Shown here in pieces: positions 27,971 to 37,202 of a stretch of 64,000 bases of DNA. The stretch is taken from contig NC_018645.1 of NCBI RefSeq assembly GCF_000307105.1, positions 1,066,578 through 1,130,577 on the forward strand. Reading direction: 5' to 3'. Under the pieces are notes generated by a model, which saw only the letters and a list, made by a program, of their open reading frames with translations, was not told where the DNA came from and did no database searches. A program made the position numbers and the translations under genes. Source of the stretch: Desulfobacula toluolica Tol2 (GTDB taxonomy: Bacteria; Desulfobacterota; Desulfobacteria; Desulfobacterales; Desulfobacteraceae). How positions within the stretch are numbered: the stretch's first letter is position 1; every line of letters begins with the position of its first letter.

Positions 27971-28000
27971 CCGGGCTTGTAAAATTGATTACAAGCCCGG
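27971..28000. terminator. Hairpin after the flotillin gene
   Basis: CCGGGCTTGTAA pairs perfectly with TTACAAGCCCGG around six bases. It lies six bases after the flotillin stop on the reverse strand and before the response-regulator gene, so it likely separates the two operons. Confidence 0.65.
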
Positions 28001-28006
28001 AAATCT

Positions 28007-29749
28007 TCAGTTCGGGGGATCTTGATCTTTTAATCCGGCTGTGAAGCCGTTAATATCCCCGGCTTTTATTCCAATTTCTTCCATCAAAGAATCAATCAGA
28101 GGCGCTTGTCCCCTGTATCGGAGCGCACTGTTGACAAGCTGGTCTGAAAGACACTGGCCGCCGCCTTGCACAGTTGATTCTTCGTTTGAAGTGCCATTGT
28201 TGCCGGCTGCCAGACCATCCACATGAATAATTTTTATGCCGTCGATATTTTCCATTGGCTTGACACTTTCTTTGATAATATCCGGCAGGTTTTTGATTAA
28301 GCCCATGCGAACCTGCATGGCGATCTGCTGATCGGAAAGAATATTATGGGCTTCATTTATTGCTCTTCGCCCTTCAGCATCAACTGCATACCTCTTTGCC
28401 GCAGCATCAGCCTTTAATTTTTCAGCGTCTGCTTCGCCCTGGGCTTTAATTCTTTGTTCATCAGCTTTTGCATTGGCTGTTGTTCTGACTGCTTCAGCAT
28501 GATCCATGGCGGAAATTTTTTCAGTTTCAGCGGCAATTTTAATTTTTATGGCCTCTCTTTCCGCATTCTCACGTGCTTTGACCAGTTCAACGGATTTTGC
28601 CCGTTCTGCAATTTCAGTTTCTCTCACTGTTGTAACGGCCTCTTCTTCTTTAACTGCAACTGCTCTTGCCCGGTCTGCATCAGCCTGGGCTTCCGACTGC
28701 TCTTTTGATTTCTGGGCAATGGCAATGGCACGATCCTGTTCCGCAAGTTCCAGGGTCTTCTTTTTTTCAATTTCAGAACTCTCAATGGCCCGTTCTTTTA
28801 AAATTTCTTTTTCTTTTAATAATTTGTCTTTATCAATTCGTTCTTCTTCAACAGACCTTTCCGCAAGGATACTTGACATGTCAACATTCTTTTTAGCTTC
28901 AATCTGTGACTGTTCGGCTTCCCGCTTTTTTTCAGCTTGCTCCATTGCAATTTCAGACATTTGAGCGGCCCGCCGGATTTCAATTTCTCTTTCCTGTTTT
29001 AATTTTGCGTACTCTTCTTCCTTGATGATTTCAAGTTTTTGGCGCTCGGCTTCAAGATTTTTATTGGCAATGGCAACTTCTGTATCCTGCTCAATATCAT
29101 TTCTTTTTTTTCGTCTTTCTTCAATTTTTTCCGTCAGTTTGGTCAATCCTTCAGCATCAAATGCATTGTCAGGATTAAAATGTTTTTTACTGGTCTGGTC
29201 CAGACCTGTTAATGAAACCGTTTCAAGTTCCAGACCGTTTTTCAATAAATCTTCGGTGACAACCTGCTGCACCTTTTGAACAAAATCAACCCGCTGTTCA
29301 TGAAGTTCTTCCATGGCCATTTCCGCTGCAACAGCACGCAGGGCATCTACAAATTTGCCCTCCACCAGCTCTTTTAATTGTTCGGGATTCATGGTTTTCA
29401 ACCCCAGGGTTTGAGCCGCGCTTGCAATGGCTTCTTCCGTTGGTTTGGCCCGGACATAAAATTCGGCAGCCACATCAACTCTCATACGGTCCCTGGTGAT
29501 CAATGCCTGTTCATTGTTGCGCTGAACTTCAAGCCTGAGCGTATTCATGTTGACCGGGATTAATTCATGGAATACCGGCAAAACCAGTGCGCCTCCATTC
29601 ATGACCACTTTTTGCCCGCCCAGACCTGTCCTGACAAATGAAATTTCTTTGGTGGCACGTTTGTATAATTTGGCAAAAATCAATGCCATTGCGATTAAGG
29701 CGATTAAAATAACACCTGCAATTATAAGGATACTCATCATGTTCGGCAT
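28007..29749 (-). CDS. Flotillin-like SPFH/YqiK-family membrane protein
   Basis: 580 residues. One N-terminal membrane helix (SILIIAGVILIALIAMALIF) is followed by the SPFH domain (FVRTGLGGQKVVMNGGALVLP, DVAAEFYVRAKPTEE) and a long, highly charged coiled coil (about 210-480) with many Glu-Ala/Glu-Lys repeats, ending in a short C-terminal region. This is the flotillin/YqiK layout: oligomeric membrane-microdomain scaffolds. It lies downstream of a YqiJ-like and a PspA-like gene, a known combination connected with membrane-stress responses. Confidence 0.93.
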   Translation of the reverse strand: MPNMMSILIIAGVILIALIAMALIFAKLYKRATKEISFVRTGLGGQKVVMNGGALVLPVFHELIPVNMNTLRLEVQRNNEQALITRDRMRVDVAAEFYVRAKPTEEAIASAAQTLGLKTMNPEQLKELVEGKFVDALRAVAAEMAMEELHEQRVDFVQKVQQVVTEDLLKNGLELETVSLTGLDQTSKKHFNPDNAFDAEGLTKLTEKIEERRKKRNDIEQDTEVAIANKNLEAERQKLEIIKEEEYAKLKQEREIEIRRAAQMSEIAMEQAEKKREAEQSQIEAKKNVDMSSILAERSVEEERIDKDKLLKEKEILKERAIESSEIEKKKTLELAEQDRAIAIAQKSKEQSEAQADADRARAVAVKEEEAVTTVRETEIAERAKSVELVKARENAEREAIKIKIAAETEKISAMDHAEAVRTTANAKADEQRIKAQGEADAEKLKADAAAKRYAVDAEGRRAINEAHNILSDQQIAMQVRMGLIKNLPDIIKESVKPMENIDGIKIIHVDGLAAGNNGTSNEESTVQGGGQCLSDQLVNSALRYRGQAPLIDSLMEEIGIKAGDINGFTAGLKDQDPPN

Positions 29750-29790
29750 TTTATGTTATTCCTTTTCAACTATTGATTATGAGGTTTTAT

Positions 29791-30513
29791 TTATTCATCC
29801 ATTTCCTGCAATGCTGCCGTTGCATTATGGATTGCTTTGTACCCGAAACCTGTCTGTTTTACGATCAAAACCTGATCTCCTTGTGCAAAATTTTCATCAT
29901 CAATGTCCGGTTCAACCATTACATAGTGGGCCGTTCCGAATTTATCTCTTACTTTGGCCTGGGCAGGGTTGTTTTTGGATGCTTTGCCCAAAGTAATGAC
30001 GGCAATACGTCCGATAAAACTTTTTTCAGCAACCGCCTGGGTTTCATCTTTTGGCATTATCTTTACGATTATGCCGGTCGCTGCCCGTACAAGGGGCAAT
30101 GTCAATAAAAATGAGATTGCTGAGGCAATGATGCCGGGTAACAGATGACCGGTTATTTTAACGACAGCTGATTGGATAAAAAGACCGACCAGGCCAAAGA
30201 TGGTCAGAAAAGCAATCAGTATGATTAAAACAGGTATTTGACCTATTCGTAACCAGCCAAAGGTTTTGGTTAATATACCTGTTGTTGAGATGTTGGGATG
30301 GTCCGGACCAATACCAGAATTGGCACCAGCATTGGCATCAACATCCATATCTGCATCAACATCCATATTAAAATCAGGTATAAGAGATTCTATCATACTT
30401 GAAAATCCCATGCCGATCAGGGTTGAAACACCTTCCAAACAGGCAATCATGACCATAATGGTCAAGGAGACCATAAAGGGCCAATTCTGGCTTTGCAGCA
30501 TAAACCCAATCAT
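29791..30513 (-). CDS. YqiJ-like inner-membrane protein with OB-fold domain
   Basis: 240 residues. The N-terminus has a membrane segment, a loop rich in Asp/Ala repeats (DMDVDADMDVDANAGAN), and two to three further helices (IPVLIILIAFLTIFGLVGLF, LPGIIASAISFLL). The C-terminal ~80 residues (SFIGRIAVITLGKASKNNPAQ, GTAHYVMVEP, VLIVKQTGFGYKAI) are a soluble OB-like domain of the NfeD/YqiJ type. Family members partner with flotillins. It lies between the pspA-like and flotillin genes, two bases from the former. Confidence 0.85.
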   Translation of the reverse strand: MIGFMLQSQNWPFMVSLTIMVMIACLEGVSTLIGMGFSSMIESLIPDFNMDVDADMDVDANAGANSGIGPDHPNISTTGILTKTFGWLRIGQIPVLIILIAFLTIFGLVGLFIQSAVVKITGHLLPGIIASAISFLLTLPLVRAATGIIVKIMPKDETQAVAEKSFIGRIAVITLGKASKNNPAQAKVRDKFGTAHYVMVEPDIDDENFAQGDQVLIVKQTGFGYKAIHNATAALQEMDE

Positions 30514-30515
30514 TC

Positions 30516-31196
30516 TTATTGATGATCTCCCTTGATTTTAGACAATCTTTCCCGGATCTTATTTTTCCTGGCAATTTCTTCCAATTCAGCCAGTTGGGCA
30601 GCTGATTTTCTTTCAGATATTCCATTTGATCCTGGAATACCGGTTGCTTTTTCAATTACTCGTTCAAAAGCTGATTCAGCTTTTGCGATTTTACTTTCCA
30701 CTCTTTCCGGGGTTTCAGATGATCCGCCGGACCCGGATGTCTTGGCAGCTTCCTTGATTGTTTTTCGAAACTGGATCAGCTCTTCTTTCATTTCCCGTTT
30801 TTTCGCCTGCAACGCATGGATATAGTTTTCAAGCTCTTTTTCCTGGGTTTTACAATCATCAACAGTGGTCTCAAGTATGGGGATCTGAGCCTCAATATCC
30901 AATTGTCTTGCTATGGCGGCTTCTGCTAAATCATCCCGGTTTTCCTTGATGGCTATTTTGGTTTTTTCACTCAAATCCTCATGTTTTTTATTCTCTTCCA
31001 TGAGCTTTGAGGTGGCAAGATGTTTTTTTGCAACAATCAGTCCCAACTCGTTTTGGACGTCATCAATTGCAGATTCAATTTCCCGGATGGATTCTGACAA
31101 AACCGTTTCCGGTGCTGAATTTTCCAATGAATCAATGAGGGAATGAACGCTGCCGCTGATAATCCGGCCAACACGGCTGATTAATTTCTCTTTCAT
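30516..31196 (-). CDS. PspA/IM30-family membrane-stress protein
   Basis: 226 residues, almost entirely helical coiled coil: the N-terminus KLISRVGRIISGSVHSLIDSLE resembles the membrane-binding helix of PspA/IM30, followed by ESIREIESAIDDVQNELGLI and charged heptads. PspA proteins bind stressed inner membranes. AAAAGGGAGA lies before ATG 31196. It is the first gene of the pspA-yqiJ-flotillin operon. A perfect 15-base palindrome (31239-31253) lies 43 bases upstream. Confidence 0.88.
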   Translation of the reverse strand: MKEKLISRVGRIISGSVHSLIDSLENSAPETVLSESIREIESAIDDVQNELGLIVAKKHLATSKLMEENKKHEDLSEKTKIAIKENRDDLAEAAIARQLDIEAQIPILETTVDDCKTQEKELENYIHALQAKKREMKEELIQFRKTIKEAAKTSGSGGSSETPERVESKIAKAESAFERVIEKATGIPGSNGISERKSAAQLAELEEIARKNKIRERLSKIKGDHQ

Positions 31197-31238
31197 GCTT
31201 GTCTCCCTTTTTTAGAAGTAAAATTGTATTGATACCAT

Positions 31239-31253
31239 GGTAGCATTGCTACC
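31239..31253. promoter_or_regulatory. 15-base palindrome upstream of the PspA-like gene
   Basis: GGTAGCATTGCTACC is a perfect inverted repeat around a single base, positioned where an operator for the stress operon could be. I see no sigma-54 -24/-12 pair next to it. The rest of the gap 31254-31457 holds nothing I recognise. Confidence 0.35.
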
Positions 31254-31457
31254 CCTTTTATTAATAATCTCAATGAGTTTACTACACTTTCGGTGTAACT
31301 TGGATAGCCTGTACATGAATCTTATTAATGCATATAGCATTAGCAGAAATATTAGCTGAAAACAAGTGGGGAGCCGTGAGATATTAGGCAAACAAATTTG
31401 TGTATGCCTAACGTGTTGCTTGATGGGAAAAAGACGTAATCTGCCGGAGGATTCCTA

Positions 31458-31919
31458 TCAGTTTCTTTTACCTTTACACAAAGAAACGACACCAAAAGTT
31501 CCAAAAATAAATGCAAGCCCCATAATAATTTTTTGAAATCCGGAAAAGGATCGTGAATTCTCGACTGACTTGGCTTGGCTGCCTTGCTCAATTAAAACCA
31601 GGTTCTCATCAACATTTGTTTTTAATGTAAGTTGATGCCCCATTCCATCATTAACAATGACTTTCCAGTCACCCTTTTTATCAGGGAAGAACACGAATCT
31701 GCCGTTCCGGTCAGTTCGTCCGGATTGAAAGCAAATTGTTTCCATGGGGCTGTAAACTTCAACATCTGCATATCCCATAGCTTCGCCATCGTCATATTCA
31801 GATTCCACCATTAGGGCTTTTTGTGAGGATATCCTTCCCCTTACACCATGGGCTAAAGTATGATCTGATATTAAAAGGGTGCAGGCCATACACCACAAGC
31901 AAATATATATAATTTTCAT
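31458..31919 (-). CDS. NikL/CbiL-like periplasmic protein (nickel/cobalt transport accessory)
   Basis: 153 residues. A signal peptide ends at HTLA, leaving a mature N-terminus HGVRGRISS; a His at the very start of the mature protein is the feature of NikL-type accessory proteins of Ni/Co importers. The middle is a carboxypeptidase-regulatory-like beta domain (YADVEVYSPMETICFQSGRT then DRNGRFVFFPDK), and a C-terminal helix (IIMGLAFIFGTFGVVSLC) anchors it. AAGGAGC lies before ATG 31919. It follows the DUF4198 and TonB receptor genes. The assignment rests on architecture and is moderate. Confidence 0.65.
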   Translation of the reverse strand: MKIIYICLWCMACTLLISDHTLAHGVRGRISSQKALMVESEYDDGEAMGYADVEVYSPMETICFQSGRTDRNGRFVFFPDKKGDWKVIVNDGMGHQLTLKTNVDENLVLIEQGSQAKSVENSRSFSGFQKIIMGLAFIFGTFGVVSLCKGKRN

Positions 31920-31967
31920 GAGCAGCTCCTTTTTTCGGATATTAAAATTTTAGGTTTGATTTTCAGG

Positions 31968-32029
31968 AAAAGCATTGCAAGTGTTAAATAAAATCGGATT
32001 CAAAAGGAACACTTGCAATGCTTTTTTTT
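31968..32029. terminator. Long perfect hairpin between the DUF4198 and NikL-like genes
   Basis: AAAAGCATTGCAAGTGTT (31968-31985) pairs base for base with AACACTTGCAATGCTTTT (32008-32025), followed on the plus strand by more T. On the reverse strand it lies directly after the DUF4198 stop and could act as a partial terminator for that transcript. Confidence 0.65.
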
Positions 32030-32031
32030 AT

Positions 32032-32808
32032 TTAATTTACTTCAAATGTCAAGGTTGCAATAAAAGACTCAATATCACATACTTTTTCATCAGGATAATG
32101 TTGTTCTTGGCTTGCTTTAATCATCCAAACTCCCGGTTTTAGAATTCTGATTTTTCCGTTGCCTTTTTTATCTGTTTTAGCGGCATAGGCAAAGGTTTCC
32201 TTTTCTGTGGAAAATCCTGCATATGTTGCAAAAACATACCCATTAAATGGTTTACCATTGCATAGAACCCGAATCGGCATATAATCTCCTGTATTTAAAT
32301 CAACCGGGTTTTTCAAAGGGAGTATCTCCATTGGATGTCCAATTACATTATCAACCTTACCCTTTCCGTCTCCTGCATTGACAATCGCCTTCATACACAT
32401 GTGGGAAAAGGAGCATGCGATAACATTTTTTAAATTTTCTTTTGATGCTTGTTTGCCGCCTTGTGCCGTTTTTGTGTAAAAGCCGGCTTTTCTTGTGGCT
32501 GCCACAACATATGCGCCTGGCGTGCTGATACTCTCTTGTGACTTGATTTCCATGTCAGAGATAAATTTTAAATTTGACTTTTCAGGCCCTGTGATTTCCA
32601 AAGTTTCCACGGCGCTTTTTTTAAGAAAACCTGCCAAAGGATACTTGTGTCCCCATCCTATGGTCATTTCAAGAGCTGACCCTGTTTCGGGTGTATAGTC
32701 AGATAGATTTATCCAGGGATAATGCGCATAAACAGGCGCGGAAAAGAAAATCATACAAATAATTGAAATGCCGAACAAACAGGTTTTTTTAGTAATATTT
32801 TTTTCCAT
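32032..32808 (-). CDS. DUF4198-family periplasmic protein (NikK-like)
   Basis: 258 residues from ATG 32808, chosen because AAGGAAAT is at proper distance and a clean signal peptide follows (FGISIICMIFFSAPVYA). The mature protein starts HYPWINLSDYTPETG, again an N-terminal His. DUF4198/NikK proteins are periplasmic partners of nickel/cobalt uptake systems. The C-terminal part has GYVFATYAGFSTEKETFAYA and GNGKIRILKPGVWMIKA. It is 22 bases downstream of the TonB receptor gene, so receptor, NikK-like and NikL-like form one unit. Metal specificity is inferred. Confidence 0.8.
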   Translation of the reverse strand: MEKNITKKTCLFGISIICMIFFSAPVYAHYPWINLSDYTPETGSALEMTIGWGHKYPLAGFLKKSAVETLEITGPEKSNLKFISDMEIKSQESISTPGAYVVAATRKAGFYTKTAQGGKQASKENLKNVIACSFSHMCMKAIVNAGDGKGKVDNVIGHPMEILPLKNPVDLNTGDYMPIRVLCNGKPFNGYVFATYAGFSTEKETFAYAAKTDKKGNGKIRILKPGVWMIKASQEQHYPDEKVCDIESFIATLTFEVN

Positions 32809-32830
32809 TTTTATTTCCTTAAATTTAAGA

Positions 32831-34780
32831 TTAAAATTCAATATCCAGTTTTGCGGTAAAGGTTCTGCCGGCGTGGAAGCTTCCATCCCTTGCCGGGACA
32901 GAATCAAAAATGTCGTCAGCTTCAAAAGAGAGCTTTGCTGTTTTTGAAAGCTGTTTATAAATTTTTGCATCAAAAACCGCACCCGCATCTATCTGCTGGG
33001 TGTTGTCTGTATTGGTATATTGTTTTGAGTTGTATGCGATGCTGGCACTTACGCCAATACCATATTTATCCCAGTCGTATGCCGGGCTGAACGAGGCGCT
33101 GTGCCGTGAAACATATGTCAGCTCTTTGCCTGATTCTTCATTTTCCGTATCCGTATAAGTATATGAAAATGAGGCTGTTAATTCATCGGTCAAATATGCC
33201 CTGCACATGAACTCTATTCCCTGGGTCCAGGCTTTTTCAACATTTTTATACCTCATCAGGGTAAGGCCGTTGTACAAAGTACCGGTATCTTCACTGATGA
33301 CCATGTCTTCTATCTCATTTCTGAAATAACCAAGATCAACCATCATTTTCTGGCTCATGAACCATTGTTCAATACTTACACCGTATCCAACAGCAGTTTC
33401 CGGTTTTAACTCCGGATTGGACTGGGCATAAAAACTCCCATGCCTGTAAGGCGTATTATAATAGAGCTGACGAATTGTGGGAGATTTAAAAGAGGTGCCA
33501 AAGCAAGCCCTTATTGTAGTGGTCTCCTGTGGTTGATACATCAGGCTGAATTTGGGATTTACTTCTTTTCCAAATGTTGAATGGTGATCATACCTCGCAC
33601 TTCCAACCAGTGTGAGCTTGTCAAGCAAAACTGCCTCATCCTGGATATAGAGGCTTGATGTTTTAACATCTTCATTGACACTCACAACACTTCCGTCATC
33701 ATTTTCAATGGTATAATCAATTCCCTGCAGCTGTGTTTCGCCTCCAAGTACAAGGGTATTCCAGTTGTTGATATCCCAGGTGTATTGCAGTTCAGCCTGG
33801 TGATATCCCACATCACCATATTTATATCCATAAGAGTAACCAGGATATCCATGGGTGAAATCCCAGTTGTATGTATATCCTTTTAAAGAAAGAGAATGAT
33901 TTTGGCTAAGGTGCCAGTCGATTATGCCTGAAAGCCGATAGCTGTCTTCCTCGCGGTTGTCCTCTTTTTCATAATCACTGAATTCCGTTTTCAAGAAAAT
34001 ATCGGTTTTTTCGTTTATTTTGGCATCCAGTTTGCCAAGAAATGAGTGTTTCCAGGATTTAACCGGGTCTTCAGCAATATCATCAGCACTTTCATAGTTG
34101 TAATGAATAAAATAACCGACATTATCGGTGATTCTGTCGCCATAAGATACATAAGTTTTGGACATCTTTCTGGAGCCATTGGCATCTTCCTCAGAGCCAT
34201 CACTGTTTTCTCTTTTTACATCATACTGCCCATAAGCTACGCCTGCGCTTCCAGTTGCCTTTTGGGGTGCTCTTTTCGTAATGATGTTGACAACTCCTGC
34301 CATTGCATCACTGCCGTACAATGCAGATCCCGGCCCTTTAACTATTTCTATGCGTTCAATCATTTCCACCGGGATCTGGTTGATTCCAACGCCATATTCC
34401 CCCATACCACCGCTCTGGCCGCAACCCATGGCTCTTTGGCCGTCAATAAGTATAAGGGCGTATCCACTGTTAAAGTCTAACCCCCTCATCTTTGCAAGCC
34501 ATGTATATGTTCCAAATACATCGTTATGATATGATGTCTGTATCCCTGGAACATCCTTTAAAAGATCCATAATATTTTGTGAGTTCTTTTTTTGAATGTC
34601 TTCTCTGGTGATGACAATTGTTTCAACAGGAACATCCTGCAAGGTATGCTGAGTTTTTGTTCCTGTGATGACAATATCATCCAATCTGTTTATCTTATTA
34701 TCAGCAAGCGCAATGGAAGCTGAAAATGTAAAGATAAAAGACAGGATAATTAAAACAATCTTTTTTTGTTTCCCTTTCAT
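32831..34780 (-). CDS. TonB-dependent receptor linked to NikK/NikL-like proteins
   Basis: 649 residues. Signal peptide (IVLIILSFIFTFSASIALA), TonB-box region LDDIVITGTKTQHTL, plug with EDIQKKNSQNIMDLLKD, YALILIDGQRAMG and IEIVKGPGSALYGSDAMAGV, then a barrel ending TFTAKLDIEF with terminal Phe. It is more like vitamin B12/colicin receptors (BtuB-type plug VNIITKRAPQ) than the other receptors here. With the DUF4198 gene immediately downstream, a nickel- or cobalt-chelate ligand is likely. A ~345-base leader with several hairpins precedes it. Confidence 0.93.
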   Translation of the reverse strand: MKGKQKKIVLIILSFIFTFSASIALADNKINRLDDIVITGTKTQHTLQDVPVETIVITREDIQKKNSQNIMDLLKDVPGIQTSYHNDVFGTYTWLAKMRGLDFNSGYALILIDGQRAMGCGQSGGMGEYGVGINQIPVEMIERIEIVKGPGSALYGSDAMAGVVNIITKRAPQKATGSAGVAYGQYDVKRENSDGSEEDANGSRKMSKTYVSYGDRITDNVGYFIHYNYESADDIAEDPVKSWKHSFLGKLDAKINEKTDIFLKTEFSDYEKEDNREEDSYRLSGIIDWHLSQNHSLSLKGYTYNWDFTHGYPGYSYGYKYGDVGYHQAELQYTWDINNWNTLVLGGETQLQGIDYTIENDDGSVVSVNEDVKTSSLYIQDEAVLLDKLTLVGSARYDHHSTFGKEVNPKFSLMYQPQETTTIRACFGTSFKSPTIRQLYYNTPYRHGSFYAQSNPELKPETAVGYGVSIEQWFMSQKMMVDLGYFRNEIEDMVISEDTGTLYNGLTLMRYKNVEKAWTQGIEFMCRAYLTDELTASFSYTYTDTENEESGKELTYVSRHSASFSPAYDWDKYGIGVSASIAYNSKQYTNTDNTQQIDAGAVFDAKIYKQLSKTAKLSFEADDIFDSVPARDGSFHAGRTFTAKLDIEF

Positions 34781-35131
34781 TTAAATCAATTCTCCACAGT
34801 AATTGTTTGTGATTAATCCACAAAAATTACCTTGGATTGACGAAGGGATGCTTCAATGGTATAGAAAAAAAGAAGCATCCTGCAATCCAAGGAATGTTTC
34901 GTTTCAGAAGGCAGCCTGCTAAAACCCTGGTCGGTTCAGGCTGCCTTCTTTTGCTTGTTTATAGTAGTTTTTTTAACCTCCTTTTATTCACTTTTCTACT
35001 TCCAAAGGTAAAAATAAAAAAAAGCCACAAAGAAATTTTTTCTGTTCTCAGAAAAATGCCTTCATGGCTTTTAAACACAAATATAACTAAATTATCTTTT
35101 ATTCTCACCTTCTGGTGATTTGTTGTTGCCT
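34781..35131 (-). promoter_or_regulatory. Hairpin-rich leader of the TonB receptor gene
   Basis: Between the promoter at 35132-35160 and the receptor start, three strong stems are visible: 35020-35072 (AAAAGCCA/TGGCTTTT with an inner TTTTCTG/CAGAAAA stem, then a U-rich run on the reverse strand, so terminator-like); 34906-34949 (13-bp AGAAGGCAGCCTG stem); and 34830-34892 (nested CCTTGGATTG and GGATGCTTC stems). None matches a riboswitch class I can recall. The remaining gap 35161-35296 shows no gene. Confidence 0.5.
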
Positions 35132-35160
35132 TTCATATTCAATTCACCAGGCGATGTCAA
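35132..35160 (-). promoter_or_regulatory. Candidate promoter of the TonB receptor gene
   Basis: Reverse strand: TTGACA (35160-35155), 17-base spacer, TATGAA (35137-35132). It uses the same hexamers and spacing as the locus 1 promoter at 2140-2168. Confidence 0.5.
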
Positions 35161-35296
35161 TAATTTTCTTTTTCATTCAGATCCTTTATGATCAAGCAGA
35201 TTAAAATTCCTTTCTTTTTGCTTTATCTTGAAGACTTTGGGGGTTCAAGGCTTTGTGAACAACGAAATAAAGCAGATTGTTGAAACTTAATATTTG

Positions 35297-36364
35297 CTAA
35301 GATGTGGGATGCCGCATGCCTTTGTTGCCCAGGATTTTATTGACCATGGTTTTGTCCAGGTCAAGATTGAAAAAAGTTTTATAAAATAAAGTAATTTCTT
35401 TTTTCAGGTCAATATCCTGGAACAGATCAGGATAGACTTTTTTGGCAGTCCATAAAATTGCCAGGGGAGTCTCAAGTCCCCCAGGATGTCCCCACCTGGA
35501 GATACCCACGGGGATGGCAAATACTTTTTTGTCTTGAACCGCTTGAATGGGAGACCATTTTTTGTCGTTCATTATCAATTGATCCACTCCTTCTTCATTG
35601 ACAATTATCACTTCTGGATTCCACATCAGAATCTGTTCAATGTCTGCAAATTTTTTATTGTTTTTTCCATTCAAGGATGCTCCGACAGAAACATTGTTGA
35701 CGCCGCAGGCACGGGTCCAGTCAGCCTCAATAGTGCCCGGAGCATCGGTTCTGCGGGCTTCGTTTACCGAGTGGTACAGACGTGTTTTGTTGTTTGCCAA
35801 AAGATGGGATGTTCTTGCGCTGACCATGGCAATGATTTTTTTATAATGCCGGGTGTATTCAAGGGCTTTTTCGTGGCAGCCAATGGCCTTGCCCATCATT
35901 TCAATAATGGTCATCTGTTCTGCCATGCTGTGGTAGCCTGCCACAAAATAAGGAATATTGAACCGTTCCAGTTTCTTTATTTCCGCTGTGCTGGCAGCGG
36001 TTTCAGGTTTGAGAAATACAAAGTCAGCTTTTGTGTTCAAAAGGGCTTCAATGTTGATGATTCCCCCGTTTGCCGGAACCGCCATCTGCTTGATGCCTGG
36101 AACGATTTTTTGCAGAAGCAAGTCTTTTTTTAATCCGTTGACAATGGCCACCATATCGTTACCTCTGCCCAGCATTGTGACCACATGTCCGCAAAATGCA
36201 TACAGGCAGGCAATTTTTTGGGGTGGCCGAGTGATGGTTACGGTGTTGCCGGTGGAGTCAATGGTTGTAATTGTATTAAAACTCATGGTTGTACCCGGAA
36301 GAGCAAGGCAGATCATGAGGCATAAAAAAAACAGGGGTTTGACTTGCAGATGGATTTTTTTCAT
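35297..36364 (-). CDS. Periplasmic chelate-binding protein of importer A, second copy
   Basis: 355 residues with a cleavable signal peptide (LFFLCLMICLALPGTTMS). The TroA-type fold shows DSTGNTVTITRPPQKIACLYA, INIEALLNTKADFVFL and QILMWNPEVIIVNEEG, ending VNKILGNKGMRHPTS. It resembles the protein at 4417 in the GHVVTMLG/GQVAFILG start, the INIEAL segment and the C-terminus. ATG 36364 overlaps the ATPase stop. It is the last gene of the reverse-strand operon beginning at 41022. Confidence 0.9.
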   Translation of the reverse strand: MKKIHLQVKPLFFLCLMICLALPGTTMSFNTITTIDSTGNTVTITRPPQKIACLYAFCGHVVTMLGRGNDMVAIVNGLKKDLLLQKIVPGIKQMAVPANGGIINIEALLNTKADFVFLKPETAASTAEIKKLERFNIPYFVAGYHSMAEQMTIIEMMGKAIGCHEKALEYTRHYKKIIAMVSARTSHLLANNKTRLYHSVNEARRTDAPGTIEADWTRACGVNNVSVGASLNGKNNKKFADIEQILMWNPEVIIVNEEGVDQLIMNDKKWSPIQAVQDKKVFAIPVGISRWGHPGGLETPLAILWTAKKVYPDLFQDIDLKKEITLFYKTFFNLDLDKTMVNKILGNKGMRHPTS

Positions 36365-37179
36365 TTGTCCGTGTCCATGGTTTGAATGGGAATAATTTGT
36401 TTGACAAGGCCTTTGCCTGGAATTGTATGGGTCATTATCGATGTTTTTACTTTGTAAAAAGATTCAAGATTGTCTTCAGTCAATGCTGCAGAGGGGGAAC
36501 CTGCCAGGTGAACCTTTTGCCTGTCCATGAATGCCACTTGAACCGGGATGCCTTCATTTTCAAGATAAAAAGCATGGTTGGGAAAATGGGTGGCCATGAC
36601 AAGAGTCAGGCCTCGTTCTTTAACCAGCCTGACAATGGTTTCCAGCACGATGAGTTCATGTTTGAAATCAAGATGGGCTGTGGGTTCATCCATGACAATC
36701 ACGGGAGTATCCTGGATCAAGGCCCGCATGATCATTACAAGCTGGGTTTCTCCACCGCTCAGGCGGGTGTAGTCACGGTTTTTCAGGTGATAAAGACCCA
36801 ATGAGTCAAGGGTATCTTCTGCTATTTCAATATCTGCAGCATCCGGTGCTGAATAAAAAGAGGTATAGGGTGCCCGGCCCATGAGAAGGATATCCATAAC
36901 GGAAAAGGAAAAGTGTCTGACATGTTTTTGAGGTACATAGGCGATCATTTGTGCGATCTGTCTGGGGGAAAGCCCTGTGATAAGATTGTCGCCAAGCCTT
37001 ATCTCTCCTTTGTGCAGCGTGTTGATGCCGAGAATGCAGTCGATGAGAGTGGTTTTTCCACATCCGTTGGGGCCAAGTATGCAAAGGGTTTCTCCCTTTG
37101 ATACGCTGAAATTAACCTCTGTAAAGATTTGGGTTTTTCCAAAGGAAAATTTGCCGTTTTTCAAGGCTAAAATGGTCAT
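36361..37179 (-). CDS. ABC transporter ATPase of importer A, second copy
   Basis: 272 residues from ATG 37179; AAGGAG lies five bases upstream, whereas a GTG two codons earlier overlaps that site. It has Walker A ILGPNGCGKTTLI, Q-loop VPQKH, signature LSGGETQLVMI, Walker B VIVMDEPTAHLDF and switch ATHFPNHAF, the HFPxHAF form shared with the ATPase at 6569. It couples to the permease encoded just upstream. Confidence 0.93.
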   Translation of the reverse strand: MTILALKNGKFSFGKTQIFTEVNFSVSKGETLCILGPNGCGKTTLIDCILGINTLHKGEIRLGDNLITGLSPRQIAQMIAYVPQKHVRHFSFSVMDILLMGRAPYTSFYSAPDAADIEIAEDTLDSLGLYHLKNRDYTRLSGGETQLVMIMRALIQDTPVIVMDEPTAHLDFKHELIVLETIVRLVKERGLTLVMATHFPNHAFYLENEGIPVQVAFMDRQKVHLAGSPSAALTEDNLESFYKVKTSIMTHTIPGKGLVKQIIPIQTMDTDK

Positions 37180-37202
37180 ATGCACTCCTTAGTTTTTTAC
37201 CA

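Noticed and set aside
34830-34949. NiCo (czcD-type) riboswitch before the TonB receptor
   Set aside because: GGCAGCCTG-like pieces first suggested it, but they are just the arms of a simple 13-bp hairpin and the four-way junction of that class is not there.
34837-35118. A small hydrophobic protein on the plus strand
   Set aside because: The frame covers hairpin sequence of the reverse-strand leader, has no ribosome site and no family features.
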